The position numbers and the translations under genes are program-made. From contig OZ018326.1 of the NCBI GenBank assembly GCA_963969495.1, positions 178,043,497 to 178,107,496 on the forward strand: a stretch of DNA of 64,000 nucleotides, in the 5' to 3' direction. Source of the DNA: Ceratothoa steindachneri. Lineage: Eukaryota; Arthropoda; Malacostraca; Isopoda; Cymothoidae. The notes below the pieces were generated by a model. That model was not told the origin of the DNA and searched no databases. It saw nothing but the letters and a program-made list of their open reading frames with translations. Positions 1 through 10,320 of the stretch are shown here, in pieces. Every line of letters begins with the position of its first letter. Position 1 is the stretch's first letter.

Positions 1-898
1 TCCGAATCAGCATCTATGCAATCTTGTCTTCAAACGGCTAGGGTTTCCGAGGCAGGCCAAGATAAGTGCTCTTAGGACACTTGATAGCACCTCGGTGAGT
101 GTAACGCCGAACTCTACCATGAACTTTGTGAAAGGAGTAGTTTATGCGAGGGAACTCGTTGACTACTCCATGGAGGACATCATCTTAGAGTTTGCAGACC
201 ATGGGGCGGTTAAGCTCAAACGTGTGATGAGAAAAGAGGGAGGGACCTCGAGACCCACCCCTACACTCTTCGTCACGTTCGACTGTGATAAGCTCTCTGA
301 GTCAGTGCGTGCCGGTTGGTACCGCTACCGCCTAAAGGCATTTGTGCCACTGCCACGGCGGTGCTATTACTGTCACAGCTTAAGCCATACGAAACGCTCA
401 TGAAGACGTGCAAAGTCGGGGTCAGCCAAAGTATGTGTAAATTGCTCCAAGGCCGCACAAGATAAGTCTAAATCGTATGTGACCAAGTGTATCAATTGCG
501 GAGAGCCGCAACCCGCTTCTTCGAAGCAATGTGGGGAATATCACCTTGATAAAGAAAGCCTGGCCGTTCAGGCCCAAAATCGATTCTCATTCCGTGAGGG
601 TAAGAACTTGGTCCTGGAGTGCCCGGCTCTACCCGGGATGTCTTATGCCTCAATGATTAGAAAGACCCCATCTACTCCCGGCCCAATCAGGCCAACAGGC
701 ACAGTTGTTTTCGCACCCATTCGGTGCCCTTCTGCGGGTTCTTCTCAACCCGGGCTTTTCCTTGGTAAATCTGGCGACAAAAATGATTCATACCCAGCCC
801 CGGCTAAAACCAGGGCTTTGCCCTCTTCCCCCAGTGTGACCGCTTCCTGTAAGGCAAAACGGCCACGCGCCTACACCGAGTCGTTAGGCTCACAGTAG
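1..898 (+). pseudogene. LINE ORF1 (gag-like, zinc-knuckle RNA-binding protein), broken
   Basis: ORF1 proteins of I/Jockey-type LINEs coat the element RNA. From about 95 to 403 there is an RRM-like stretch (NFVKGVVYARELVDYSMEDI), leading into a first zinc knuckle at about 361 (CYYCHSLSHTK). The knuckle is cut by a TGA at 401-403 where the family continues. After that stop the same theme resumes with a CVNC pair near 433 and a CINCGEP...QC knuckle at 485-530. Next comes a segment typical after the knuckles (NRFSFREGKN, then PGMSYAS) and a Pro/Ser-rich tail ending at 898. The true N-terminus lies before base 1. It cannot make a full product now. Confidence 0.85.
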
Positions 899-1279
899 GC
901 AACACCCCTGAAGTTGGTCGCTAGGCCATCTTCCGGGGTTCCTAAAACTGTTCCCCGAAAGGAGGACAGCAAAAAAGAAGATTCTGATTCTTCGACCACG
1001 CCTATTGGTGGGATAAGTGGTTTGGTGGCAGTGGATCCTCCTAAAGAGGCCTCCCTGCTGCAAAGTCACAACGCCTGCCTAAGGTTTCGATGCGGAGGGA
1101 GCAAAAGACTCGCATGGCGAGCCCAACCTCCCTCAATAAGTCCTCGAAGGCGACAGCGCCTTTATCACTCTGTCCGCCAACAGCGCCCGGGGTTTTCCTC
1201 TTGAAAGCGTACGGCTATTCCCATAAGGGTCTCCTCTTCGAGGAGGGTCCCCGCGTCTCTTCCGAGCTAGGACTGGAGG

Positions 1280-4200
1280 GCATATTCGTTCAATGGAATT
1301 GGCGTGGACTCCGGGCAAACTGGGAGTAGCTGCTGAGGACTGTCTCGTCCCGTTCCCCGTAAGCTATTTTTCTGCAGGAGACCATGCTAGGGTCGTGCCC
1401 CCTGCCCGCCCTCCCGGGGAATTAGGATCTTGCAATCTCACCACCGTGGAATGGCCATGCTGGGGAATGCAGGGTTTACACCCGGCATGATTTCTCCGTT
1501 CTTCCTTTCCCTTTAGATACCTCCTTTCAGGCAGTGGCTGTGCAGCTGCACCTGGATAGGTGGTATACTATCATTTTTGCGTACAGTCCACCGTTAGCGG
1601 ACTTCGACTCGTCAGACTTCCGCCGCGTCGTGGCACGGTTCCGGAGGCACTTTCTTTTGCTTGGAGAGCTGAACCGCATGCATCCTCTCTCGGGAGATTA
1701 CTCAATAAATCCCAGGGGACAAGTCCTTGCTGATCTGATCGAAGAGCTTGAGATAGGTGTCCTAAATGTAGATGAGTTTACTCATCACTGCCCGAGAACC
1801 GCTTCACTTTCTTGCCTTTACCTATCTTTGTGCTTTTCGGATGCACAGCCTGATTTTGATTGAGGGGTAGTCGATGACCTCCATGGTTTGATCACTTTCC
1901 CATTCAAATATCATTTTTATGTCAACTGCCGCCTGAGAGCCCACCTCGGTGGTGCTTGGCGCGGGCGCTGTGGCCTGCATTTCAGCAAATGACTGAATTC
2001 TCTATCTCAGTCGAGGAGATTAGGTCAGTAGATGAGGCCGTTGAGTTCTTCTCAGGTAAGCTCATCGCTCCGGGCCTGACTAATATTTTCCATAACATCT
2101 GGCCCTTTTGTACGCCGACCACTCCCGTGCTGGTCGGCTGAGTGTGAGACAGCCCTCAAACAGAAGTGTTATGCCTACCTGTGCTATAAGCGTTGCTTGA
2201 ACGATTTCACTGTCGGTAAATTTCGTGAGGACAGGGCTAGGTTCTAGTATATTTCGAGGCAAGCCCGCCGTTCTTCTTGGCGGGCATACGTTTCTTCCCT
2301 TAACGGGAAGACCCCTCTAACAGAGGTGTTGAAGCAAGTCAAAAGGATTCGTTGCAAGTTCTCGTGCAGGACCCCTCTCTCTTTCTCCAGGATAATTGGA
2401 CCGCAATCTTGGACCCTGCACCTGTGGCGAAATCTTTAGCGATGGATTTATCAGCATTCTCTACCCGGGATGCTGCTCTGCCAGCATTTAAAGCACGTCG
2501 TGATATCGCAGAAGGCCTCCGACTGGACTTCAACGACAAGTTTACTGTGAGTGAGTTTCGTTCCGCTCTTGCTTCATGCGTAGACACCGCCCATGGTGTC
2601 CCGTACGCCATGCAACAACACCTGGGTGAGCGAGTCACGCCCTTTCTGTTAGATTTGTTCAAAAGGATCTGGGTAGAGGCTCTCCTCCCAGATTCCGGGG
2701 AAATCGCTACTGTGGTTGCCTTTCGCAAAGCGTGGAGAGATCACTCTACTCCGGCCGGTTTCCGCCCAATCTCTCTAACCTCTTGCGTGTGCAAGTTTAT
2801 GGAGAAATGGTAAATGTTAGATTAGCCTTTTTTCTAGACAGCGGAGGCTATCTGTCTTCTGCACAGTGAGGCTTCCGCCAGTTCCACTCCACGTCACATG
2901 CTCTGCTCCGACTGGAGAATGCCGTCTGCGAGGCCTTTCTTCGTAGACAGCACTATGCCACGGTGTTTTTCTATCTGGAGAAGTTCGGTGATACCGCATG
3001 GCGATACGTTATAATGTAGCCTCTCCACACGATGGGAGCGAGCGGAGGCCTCCAAATATTTATATCTGAATTTTTGCGAGATCGTCGATTCCGCGTACGG
3101 GTGGGGGGAGCCCTCTCCGACTTAATGGAGCAGGAAGATGGTGTCCCGGAGGTAAGTGTCCTCAGTGTCACATTCTTTGCCCTGAGCATCAATGGCATCA
3201 CCTCGGTGCTGCTGAAAGATGTTCTCGCTAAGCTCTGTGTGGACGACCTTTTGATCTCTTTTGGCGCGTCCCAGATGCCAACTCTGGAGCGTCGAATCCA
3301 ACAGGCATTAAACCGCGTCTCTCGCTTTGCCGAAGCACACAGGGTTTAGTTTTGTTTCGCCAAGACTACGGTGTTGCAATTCTGACGCCATCCACGGCAC
3401 CACCCCTACCTAGTTTTGCTACTTAATTGGGTGCGCCTGGAAGTTGTTAATTCACACCGTTTCCTTGGTCTTTTATTTGACCAACACCTCACCTGAGAGG
3501 CTGATATTCGCAGCATTAGTGTCTCTTGTACCCGCGCCATGGATATTCTCCTCTCCATGACGTACAGCGCTTAGGGCGCTGATACGGCATCTGCCGTACT
3601 TTTTTATCGTTCCTTTGTTTGTTCGAATCTCGACTACGGATGCGAATTTTATAGGTTTGCAACTGAGCGTTTATTGCGGAAGGTGGACTCGATTTACCAC
3701 ACCGGCCTTCGCCCGGCGACCAGTGCCCTCCGCATTTACCCCATTAAGAAACTGTTGGTCAATGCTGAGGAGATGACACTCCACCTACGCTGCGTTTAGC
3801 GCATCATTCGCCTGTTTGAACGAGCCAGGAACCTCTCTCAGGCGCCAACATCTCTTACTGCATCCACAGCTGATTTCGACGGTGCCTATGCCGCCAAGAG
3901 ACGCCAATCATACCCTAAGCCCTTTGAGTTTAGGGCCATGAAACTCCTTCGAGAGCTAGGTATAGCTCTCGGGCCGGTGGCACCCCTGATTCTGCGTAGG
4001 ACGCCACCCTGGAGGGTACCACATTTGACTATGTGTCGCCACGCCTATGCTCCCAAAGCTTGTATACCGCCGGGAGTATTGCGTTCGACCTTTATGGAGC
4101 ACACCTCGTGTCACGCTGGGTCCGTGCCAGTGTATACGAATGGCTCCAATTGCGAAAAGGTGGCCAGATTCCTCTTCTTATCCCCTCTGTTTGAATTCAG

Positions 4201-5000
4201 CGAGGCTCTGCCAGGCGCTGCGTCTGTCTTCACGGCCGAGCTCGTTGCAATACATCACTCGGTACGGTAGATTACGCGACGTGCCCGATTCGGAGAAGGA
4301 TTGTGATCTATAGCGACTCACAAAGCGCCATGAGTGCTCTCGGGGCATTGGAATCTCAGTATCCCCTGGTTCGTAATATCCGCAACGCCACGGTTTTGGT
4401 GAACCGGGCGGATGTCGAGATTATCTTCTTCTGGGTTCCTGGACAGGTAAGAATTGCGGGCAATGAGCGCGCCGATGAGGGCGCCAAAGAGTCCGCAATG
4501 ACTCTGCGACCGGACCAGCATTTCGCTCTTTCTCACACTGAGTACACGCAGGAATACGGGCAGCTCTTCGGGGAACCTGGCAAAAAATATGGGAGACGGT
4601 CAAAGGGAACTTAAAGTTACGTGCTGTTGCGCTGCGACTGTTCCCATGGACCTACTCCCCTATGCCGCTGAGGCTTTAGGTTGCTTTCTGTCGTCTTCAA
4701 ATTGGGCACACTCGCGGGACGCACTGCCATTTGATGGAGAGCTTGCCAGCACACTATTGTGAAGACTGCATTGCCCTTCAGACTGTTGGGCACATTCTTC
4801 TTGAATGTCCCAGTCTGGGCGATCTTCGCGCATGTTACCTGTCCCGGTACCTGGATGGGCGGGGTCGCTACCGCCTGTCCCTTTCACTCAGGACGAGTGC
4901 GTGCTCATTGACTGGTGGACTGATAGACTTTTGGGGGGAAGCCCACCTTCTCCCTTTTATTTAACTACGTTGTCTTTTGGAGGGGGATTTGCTGTTATTA
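1280..5000 (+). pseudogene. LINE ORF2: endonuclease, reverse transcriptase, RNase H, broken
   Basis: The endonuclease opens with QWNWRGLRANWE at 1292-1326, continues with LQETML near 1372, GELNRMHPLSGD at 1663-1698, and a VDDLHG block near 1870. RT motifs follow: GFRPISLTSCVCKFMEKW (2758-2811), a broken LEKFGDTAWRY near 2970, GVPEVSVLSVTFFALSING (3142-3198), and CVDDLLISF (3238-3264) where the family usually has YVDD. The first RNase H catalytic Asp appears changed to Asn (VYTNGSN, about 4130-4150). Later motifs IYSDSQSAM (4306) and GNERADEGAKESA (4459) are present. A CEDC...HILLECP Cys/His motif lies at 4762-4812. There are multiple frameshifts. The GC-rich codons and homology through all domains make the identity firm; the function is dead. 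Confidence 0.9.
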
Positions 5001-5209
5001 CTGTTTCCTTTGTAGGTCGCACGCTCCTTCGCCGAGGGGGGGGGGACCTCCCTACGATGCCGGAGCTTGTTTCCTAATTGTTGTCATTTTCCTTTTTTAT
5101 CGTTGTTTTGTTTTCATATCTTTATTTTAAAGTAGCCAAGAGCTATGCTCTTTGATTGCAGCGACTTATGCTCAATTGGGCAGTCGCCAGATAGCCCCTT
5201 AAAAAAAAT

Positions 5210-6880
5210 CTTGTTGGTTGCTATTATTTGTTTCTCTCTCGGAAGGTGCAACCTAATGTTTGTCCAACTTGCTCACCAAAGTGAATCGTCACCGTTTTGA
5301 TCGCCATCTGTTACTAGGGTCAATGACTTTAGTAGATTGTTAGCACTATGCAGTTTATCCTTTTCACTTTTAACGGTCATAAGCTTGTTATCTTTTAACG
5401 GAAAGTACATAGTTTGGCCTTTTCACTTGCTAAGGGGAATGAGATTAGTTTTTTTATCGTTAAGAGGTATTTCCTTTTATCTTGGTGTGGATAATAAGTT
5501 TATTATCTTCATAGCGCTATGCAGTTCATATTTTTCACTGTCTAGGCTTAGTATCTTGTTTGCGTGAAGCTGAGTTCCTCGAATAAGTGACATTTTCTAT
5601 ATTTCTTTGCAATATCTTTTTTCATGTTTTTACTCTCAATTATTATACAATTAATGGAAATTTGATATACTCTGACTCTTAAAATTTTTGCATATTATCA
5701 CTTAGTAGTTTCTTATATCCTTTCCAGGTTACTGCGCTCAATATGAATTTTACCTTTATTTCCCACCCAAATATTGGAAAGATGCGTTCCTCATAATCAT
5801 TTGTGTTTTCATTAATTACTTTCAGCACCGTAATTCTAATCATTCTTACATGTAATTATTTTGGGGGGAAATATCATTTTAAGGCCTTTCTTGTATTGTG
5901 CAATAATCTTCTTCGTTTTCCGTTTGATAAATTTTCATGTTAGTTTTTTCCTTTCATTTGGTGAAAAACACGAAAGTAAAACGTAAGTAATTAATTTGTT
6001 ATACTCCTGACCATTGTTCTAATTAGTTAATTTAGGGTTGTCTGAGACCTATTCAAGGTGAAAGATAGCCTCAAGAGCAAAATTGACCTAATATAATTAA
6101 ATTAATTCTAGCTTTTCCATGAATGTGCCAGGCGGCTAAATAGTTAGGATCTTTTTGAGAAGATATGAAATCGTTCTTTGTATAATTGTATAAATTGTTC
6201 AGAATTTACCCCAAGTTGTTTAAAGCGGGCAAAAAAGGCTTAGGCTTTTTTCAAACTCTAATAATGCCAAGGTAGTTAGGCATAGGCATTTTTAATGTAC
6301 TATATTGCCCAGGCTTATTTTAGCTACAAAAGTGGCATTTATGTGCCATATTAACTATCAGAAATACAACGTTGATAACGTGAGAAAACTTTCATTACCA
6401 AGAGTTTAAGGCGATGCTTTGATTTTGGTGTGGTTTCAGAAGTAGTTACTCATTGTAAGCTACTCAGAAATAAGTAAAAAACTCACTGCCCACTAATATG
6501 TTCAATATTTTCATCTTTAAATGAACTCCTAAAACACAAACACCTTCATTGGTCAATCACAAGGTGTCATCCTCATTCATCAAGCAAATGTGGCCCTTTT
6601 CACCCAAGAAAAACTATTGTGTTTGGTTGGAAAGTTATTCCTTATCCTTCATATTCACCCGACGTTCAACCATATGATTTACACTGATATGAAGGAGGTG
6701 AATAAGATATTGTGATAAAAAGATTTATTTGCTCTAGTAAAAAGGCAGTTCTCTCTCTGAAAATCAGTCAGCATTCCTCTAACCACGTTGTCACGTGTGT
6801 TCTGAGAATAATTTATGGGCGGCATTAACAATCAATGTGGAAACCACAGTAGCAAACTCAGGGTGCTCAATATCGTGACC
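5210..6880. other. AT-rich intergenic, no gene seen
   Basis: I recognise no coding unit here. At 5325-5570 there is a weak degenerate tandem pattern in which 'ctatgcagtt..at.ctttttcact' recurs at about 5345 and 5517. The 76-codon open frame over it is low-complexity hydrophobic and not convincing. Confidence 0.5.
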
Positions 6881-6889
6881 ACGGCAGAG

Positions 6890-7680
6890 TTTGGCTAGAA
6901 TTGTCCATAGTAGCAGAGGAGCAGCACGTTCAATTTGCATCCACATTCAATGCAAAAGTGACTAGACGCTTACCCATTGTGTAATTGCATCGTTCTTTGC
7001 TCTCTCTGGACTATGGGGCCACAAGACATACTACAATGTATCATTAACACCATTCTACTACAAAATGGCCGTAACTGGTAGACGACGCTAATTGGACCTT
7101 GGCTGAATGGTAACATATGGAGTGGTCTATTAAGACGCGGTTCCAGTTGTTTTGGGTAGATGGTAAGGTTCGCTTGTGGCACATATACCATGATGCCATG
7201 GACCACAGTTGTCAACAATGTGCCTTATAGAATTGTAGCGGTTCTATACCTATGTCTTGTATGTTCATTTGGCAAGGGTTTGGACCATTGGTCCACCTAC
7301 GATGCAGTGTATGGTCAAACTTTGCATCCATTCATGGACTTCCTTTACCCACCAAACTACGGATATCCCAGCTGGATATATATACGTCCTTTCAGTAGAC
7401 CCATGTTACTAACTTGTATATCTAGGAGTATTCTAGAGTTCCGAAGGATAGTGTGGCCACCATGCTCACCTGACCTTAACCCTAATGAGCATTTATCGGA
7501 TATGGTAGCAAGTTCAGTTCTGATCCAAATCCGGCACCTACTAATATCACGGAACTCTGCACAGCTATCCAGATGGCGTGAGTCACCATCTATCTATACG
7601 TATAACGTCCTATTCTGGAATCGATACCAAGTCATGTTGCTGTACTTCACTGGGCTCTAATTGTTCCTACGCGTTACTAG
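6890..7680 (+). pseudogene. Tc1-like transposase remnant
   Basis: Degenerate transposase of a Tc1/mariner DNA element. In one frame near 7090-7190 the DNA reads WTLAEW...MEWSIKTRFQLF then VDGKVRLWH, the usual block around the first catalytic Asp, here lost. GLGPLVHL-like and HPFMDFLYP stretches follow near 7270-7350. The best-preserved motif is FRRIVWPPCSPDLNPNEHL at 7440-7496, the third catalytic region (Glu in NPNEH kept), followed by DMVASSV. Several frameshifts separate these blocks. I did not find convincing terminal inverted repeats, so the limits are those of the coding homology. Confidence 0.75.
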
Positions 7681-8766
7681 GTATCAATCCCATGACTTTG
7701 GACACTTTAGTGTACATTAATTTAATCTTATTGTTCGTGTAGTAAACTTTGGTTCATTATTGATGTAAACATTATTTTGAGTCATTCGCATATATGTATT
7801 CGGTTTTTATTAGAAACCTAGTTGTTATTTGTGCAATCAGTATTTTTTCCGTTCCTCCATACATTCAAGTTATGTATAACGTTACAAGGGACTCAACTGA
7901 TTTTTCTATTATGACAAATTCCCCTTCAATAATGAGATTCTATTTATTCGTTTTAATTATTTTTTTATGAAAGAGAGTTTTCCCTTCTATGCCTTGGTTA
8001 TACTCTCACTAATTTGATCAAAAAACGGAATTTTATTTCCAGGTGAGAATTTAATTTTTTCTTTTTAGCGGCTCGTCTTTTACCAAAATATTGGAGTGGA
8101 AAGGAGCGCTTAAGGCAAAGTTGAAAAAAACAAGTTATGGTTTTCCCCGAGATTAAATGGTAGCAGTTTGATGGTTAGGCACGAGCCTGTATTGTCCAAT
8201 GGTAGGTCTTCAAAATTTGAAGTCGGATAGCTCCAAGCTTTTATTATTATTGATAATTCTTTGTTCAAATATTAATTTAGGGGAAATCATTACTTAAAAT
8301 TGGGGGCATTCAGTGAGAGTTATGTGTATATGGGTGTCTCTAAAATAAACACAATTACTAAATCGACAGGTTCCCGGAAAGGAAATGATAGCGGTGTAAG
8401 ATTGTCATTTGCGTGATACCACGTGTTAGCTCCTTACCTCCAGAGACGGTGTTAGGATCAGTGTATCTGCTCATTAGGCGGTCATCTTTTTCACTTTGCT
8501 GAAAGGTTTAGTCCGCGTTTGCTGGAATCTCATCCGTGCCTCGACGCTGGATGTGCAACACCCTTATCGTCAAGGCAAGTCAGAGCTCCCATATGTTCTA
8601 TATCTACTCATGCTAGCACTTGCCACAAAGATCTTTTCAAATGGAATCTTTTCTCTTCTCCGTTGCTCTTTCTCTCTTCGCAATGGTGTTGGGGGAGGGT
8701 CGTCAATATGTGTGGACGTAGAAGGGTATTAAAACACACCGTAAATGAGACTTCTTCCAATTAGAG
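7681..8766. other. Intergenic, no gene seen
   Basis: AT-rich sequence with no recognised motif. Two overlapping frames at 8496-8764 are open but show no family resemblance. Confidence 0.5.
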
Positions 8767-8767
8767 T

Positions 8768-10017
8768 GTGACCATAAAACACTCCTTAATTTAAAATATA
8801 TATTATAGCAAAAGTTAAATAAATATTCTTACAATTTTGCTGCGTACAGTTGCATAAACTAATAAAGTTTCCTTCTTTATTTACAGATTCTACTTGATCC
8901 GCAAGATGGCAATCTCTCCACATCAACGTTGGTGGTATGTGTTGAAATTTGTCAAAACCAACAGTGTTACAAATGTGCAAAGGGCTTTCAGATGAATTCA
9001 TCATGGAATCCACTTACTAGCAAGTCCATTTTAAAGTGATAGTGATTTCAGAGAGAAAGGATGCATCTATGACAACAGAAAGGGACATTCAGGCCGTTCA
9101 TATGTGCTGGAGACAGTTGTCGCTAGGGTCAGAAAGTTTTCTTCGCAGCCCCAAGAAGTTGACGCGCAGATGTAGCCGAGAGTTACGAGTTCCACAAAGC
9201 ACAGTAAGCAAGATCTTACGCAAACGCTTGAAGCTAACCCCTTACAAGCTGCAACTGTTCCAAATGTTTTACGCGCAAGACTCTTAAATGCGCTTTGAAT
9301 TTTGCAGCAATCTCCTGCGTTAATAGAAAATGATCCTAATCTGCAGTCGAACATCATTTTCAGTAATGAAGCAACCTTCTACTTAAGTGAAAAGGTCAAT
9401 AGGTACAATGTGAGAATATGGGGGACTCAGACTCCGCATGACACCCTTTATGATGAACGTAACTCCCAAAAAGTTAAAGTGTTTTGTGCAGTAACAGAGA
9501 GGCCTGTGTACGAACCATTTTGATTGGAAGGACTATCCATTACTGGGCAAACCTACCTAGAAAGGTAAACCAACTAGTTGATTCCAAGACTAGCTGCTGA
9601 AGGTTGTGACTACATTTAACCCCAGGACGACGCACTGCCACGATATCAGCACATTTCTCAACTCGAACCTACCAAGCCGTGCTGTATAAGATGACCAGGT
9701 GTTTAGCAAATGACCCCCAAGTTAACTGCTTCTAATTTATTTTACCCGCGACAAGAGATAAACTGCAAGAAAGCATCACTGTAGTTCTACATGCAATTAC
9801 GCCAGATATACTGCAAAGAGTCTGGAACGAGCTTGATTATCGCCTTGATGTTTGCCGAGCAGCAAGAGGGGAGGGCAACCATCGAGTGTCTATGATATCA
9901 ACTAATACCAGATGAAATTTTATTAGTTTATGCAACTTTAGGCACCAAATTGTAAGAATATTCATTTAACTTTTGCTATAATTTATATTTAAAATTAAGG
10001 AGTGTTTTTCTAGTCAC
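8768..10017 (+). mobile_element. Mariner-like DNA transposon with long TIRs (dead)
   Basis: About 1.25 kb flanked by long imperfect terminal inverted repeats of roughly 110-120 bp. The left arm runs gtgacc...acactccttaat at 8768-8795, then attatagcaaaagttaaa and cttacaatttt, to ataaactaataaa near 8866. The right arm mirrors it from 9923 to 10017 and ends in agtgtttttctagtcac. The long TIRs and the coding homology inside define a complete but inactivated element. A TA target duplication is not clear at both ends, so the outer limits may be off by a few bases. Confidence 0.8.
9036..9890 (+). pseudogene. Mariner-like (IS630/Tc1 superfamily) transposase, broken
   Basis: The helix-turn-helix part is seen as RELRVPQSTVSKILRKRLK near 9178-9234. 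The catalytic block with the first acidic residue reads FSNEATFYLSEKVNRYNVRI at 9358-9417, where the family normally has Asp in place of Asn (FSDEATF). KVKVFCAVTERPVYEPF follows. Around 9600-9640 the second catalytic block is recognisable as PQDDAL..RYQHIS in another frame. The C-terminal end reads TPDILQRVWNELDYRLDVCR near 9800-9862. At least three frameshifts or stops are present, and the first catalytic Asp is lost. Confidence 0.8.
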
Positions 10018-10320
10018 CTTGTACATTATATGTTCCGATGATACGAAAGAGACTACTTTAGGGCAAAAATTCTGCAAGAGTGGCGAAATTGAATTGTAGA
10101 GTTGCATGAAAGAATAATTCCTATCTTACGAATTACTGCATGTATTTACTCGATAAGGATAGTTCCCTAAGTGTTATAGTTTCCAACCATAACTTAAAAT
10201 GAAAACAGAATTTGAAAGGATAAATCCATTGTAAGATAACATCACTTATTACTAACTACATACAGGTTATTTTTTAATTTAATTGAGAAAACACAAGCAA
10301 TAGTACACATACTTATACAT

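Larger units (their letters stand above)
1..5209 (+). mobile_element. I-type LINE with RNase H (decayed, 5' end outside window)
   Basis: A non-LTR retrotransposon relic read on the plus strand in this order: ORF1 with zinc knuckles, AP-type endonuclease, reverse transcriptase, RNase H, and a C-terminal Cys/His motif. That order, with an RNase H domain, is known from the I group of LINEs. Many frameshifts and stops break both ORFs. The 3' end is placed at the A-run after ccagatagcccctt (about 5202-5209), after which base composition drops to AT-rich. The element is clearly GC-richer than its flanks, as expected for a later insertion. The window starts inside ORF1, so I cannot tell whether it is 5' truncated. 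Confidence 0.9.
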
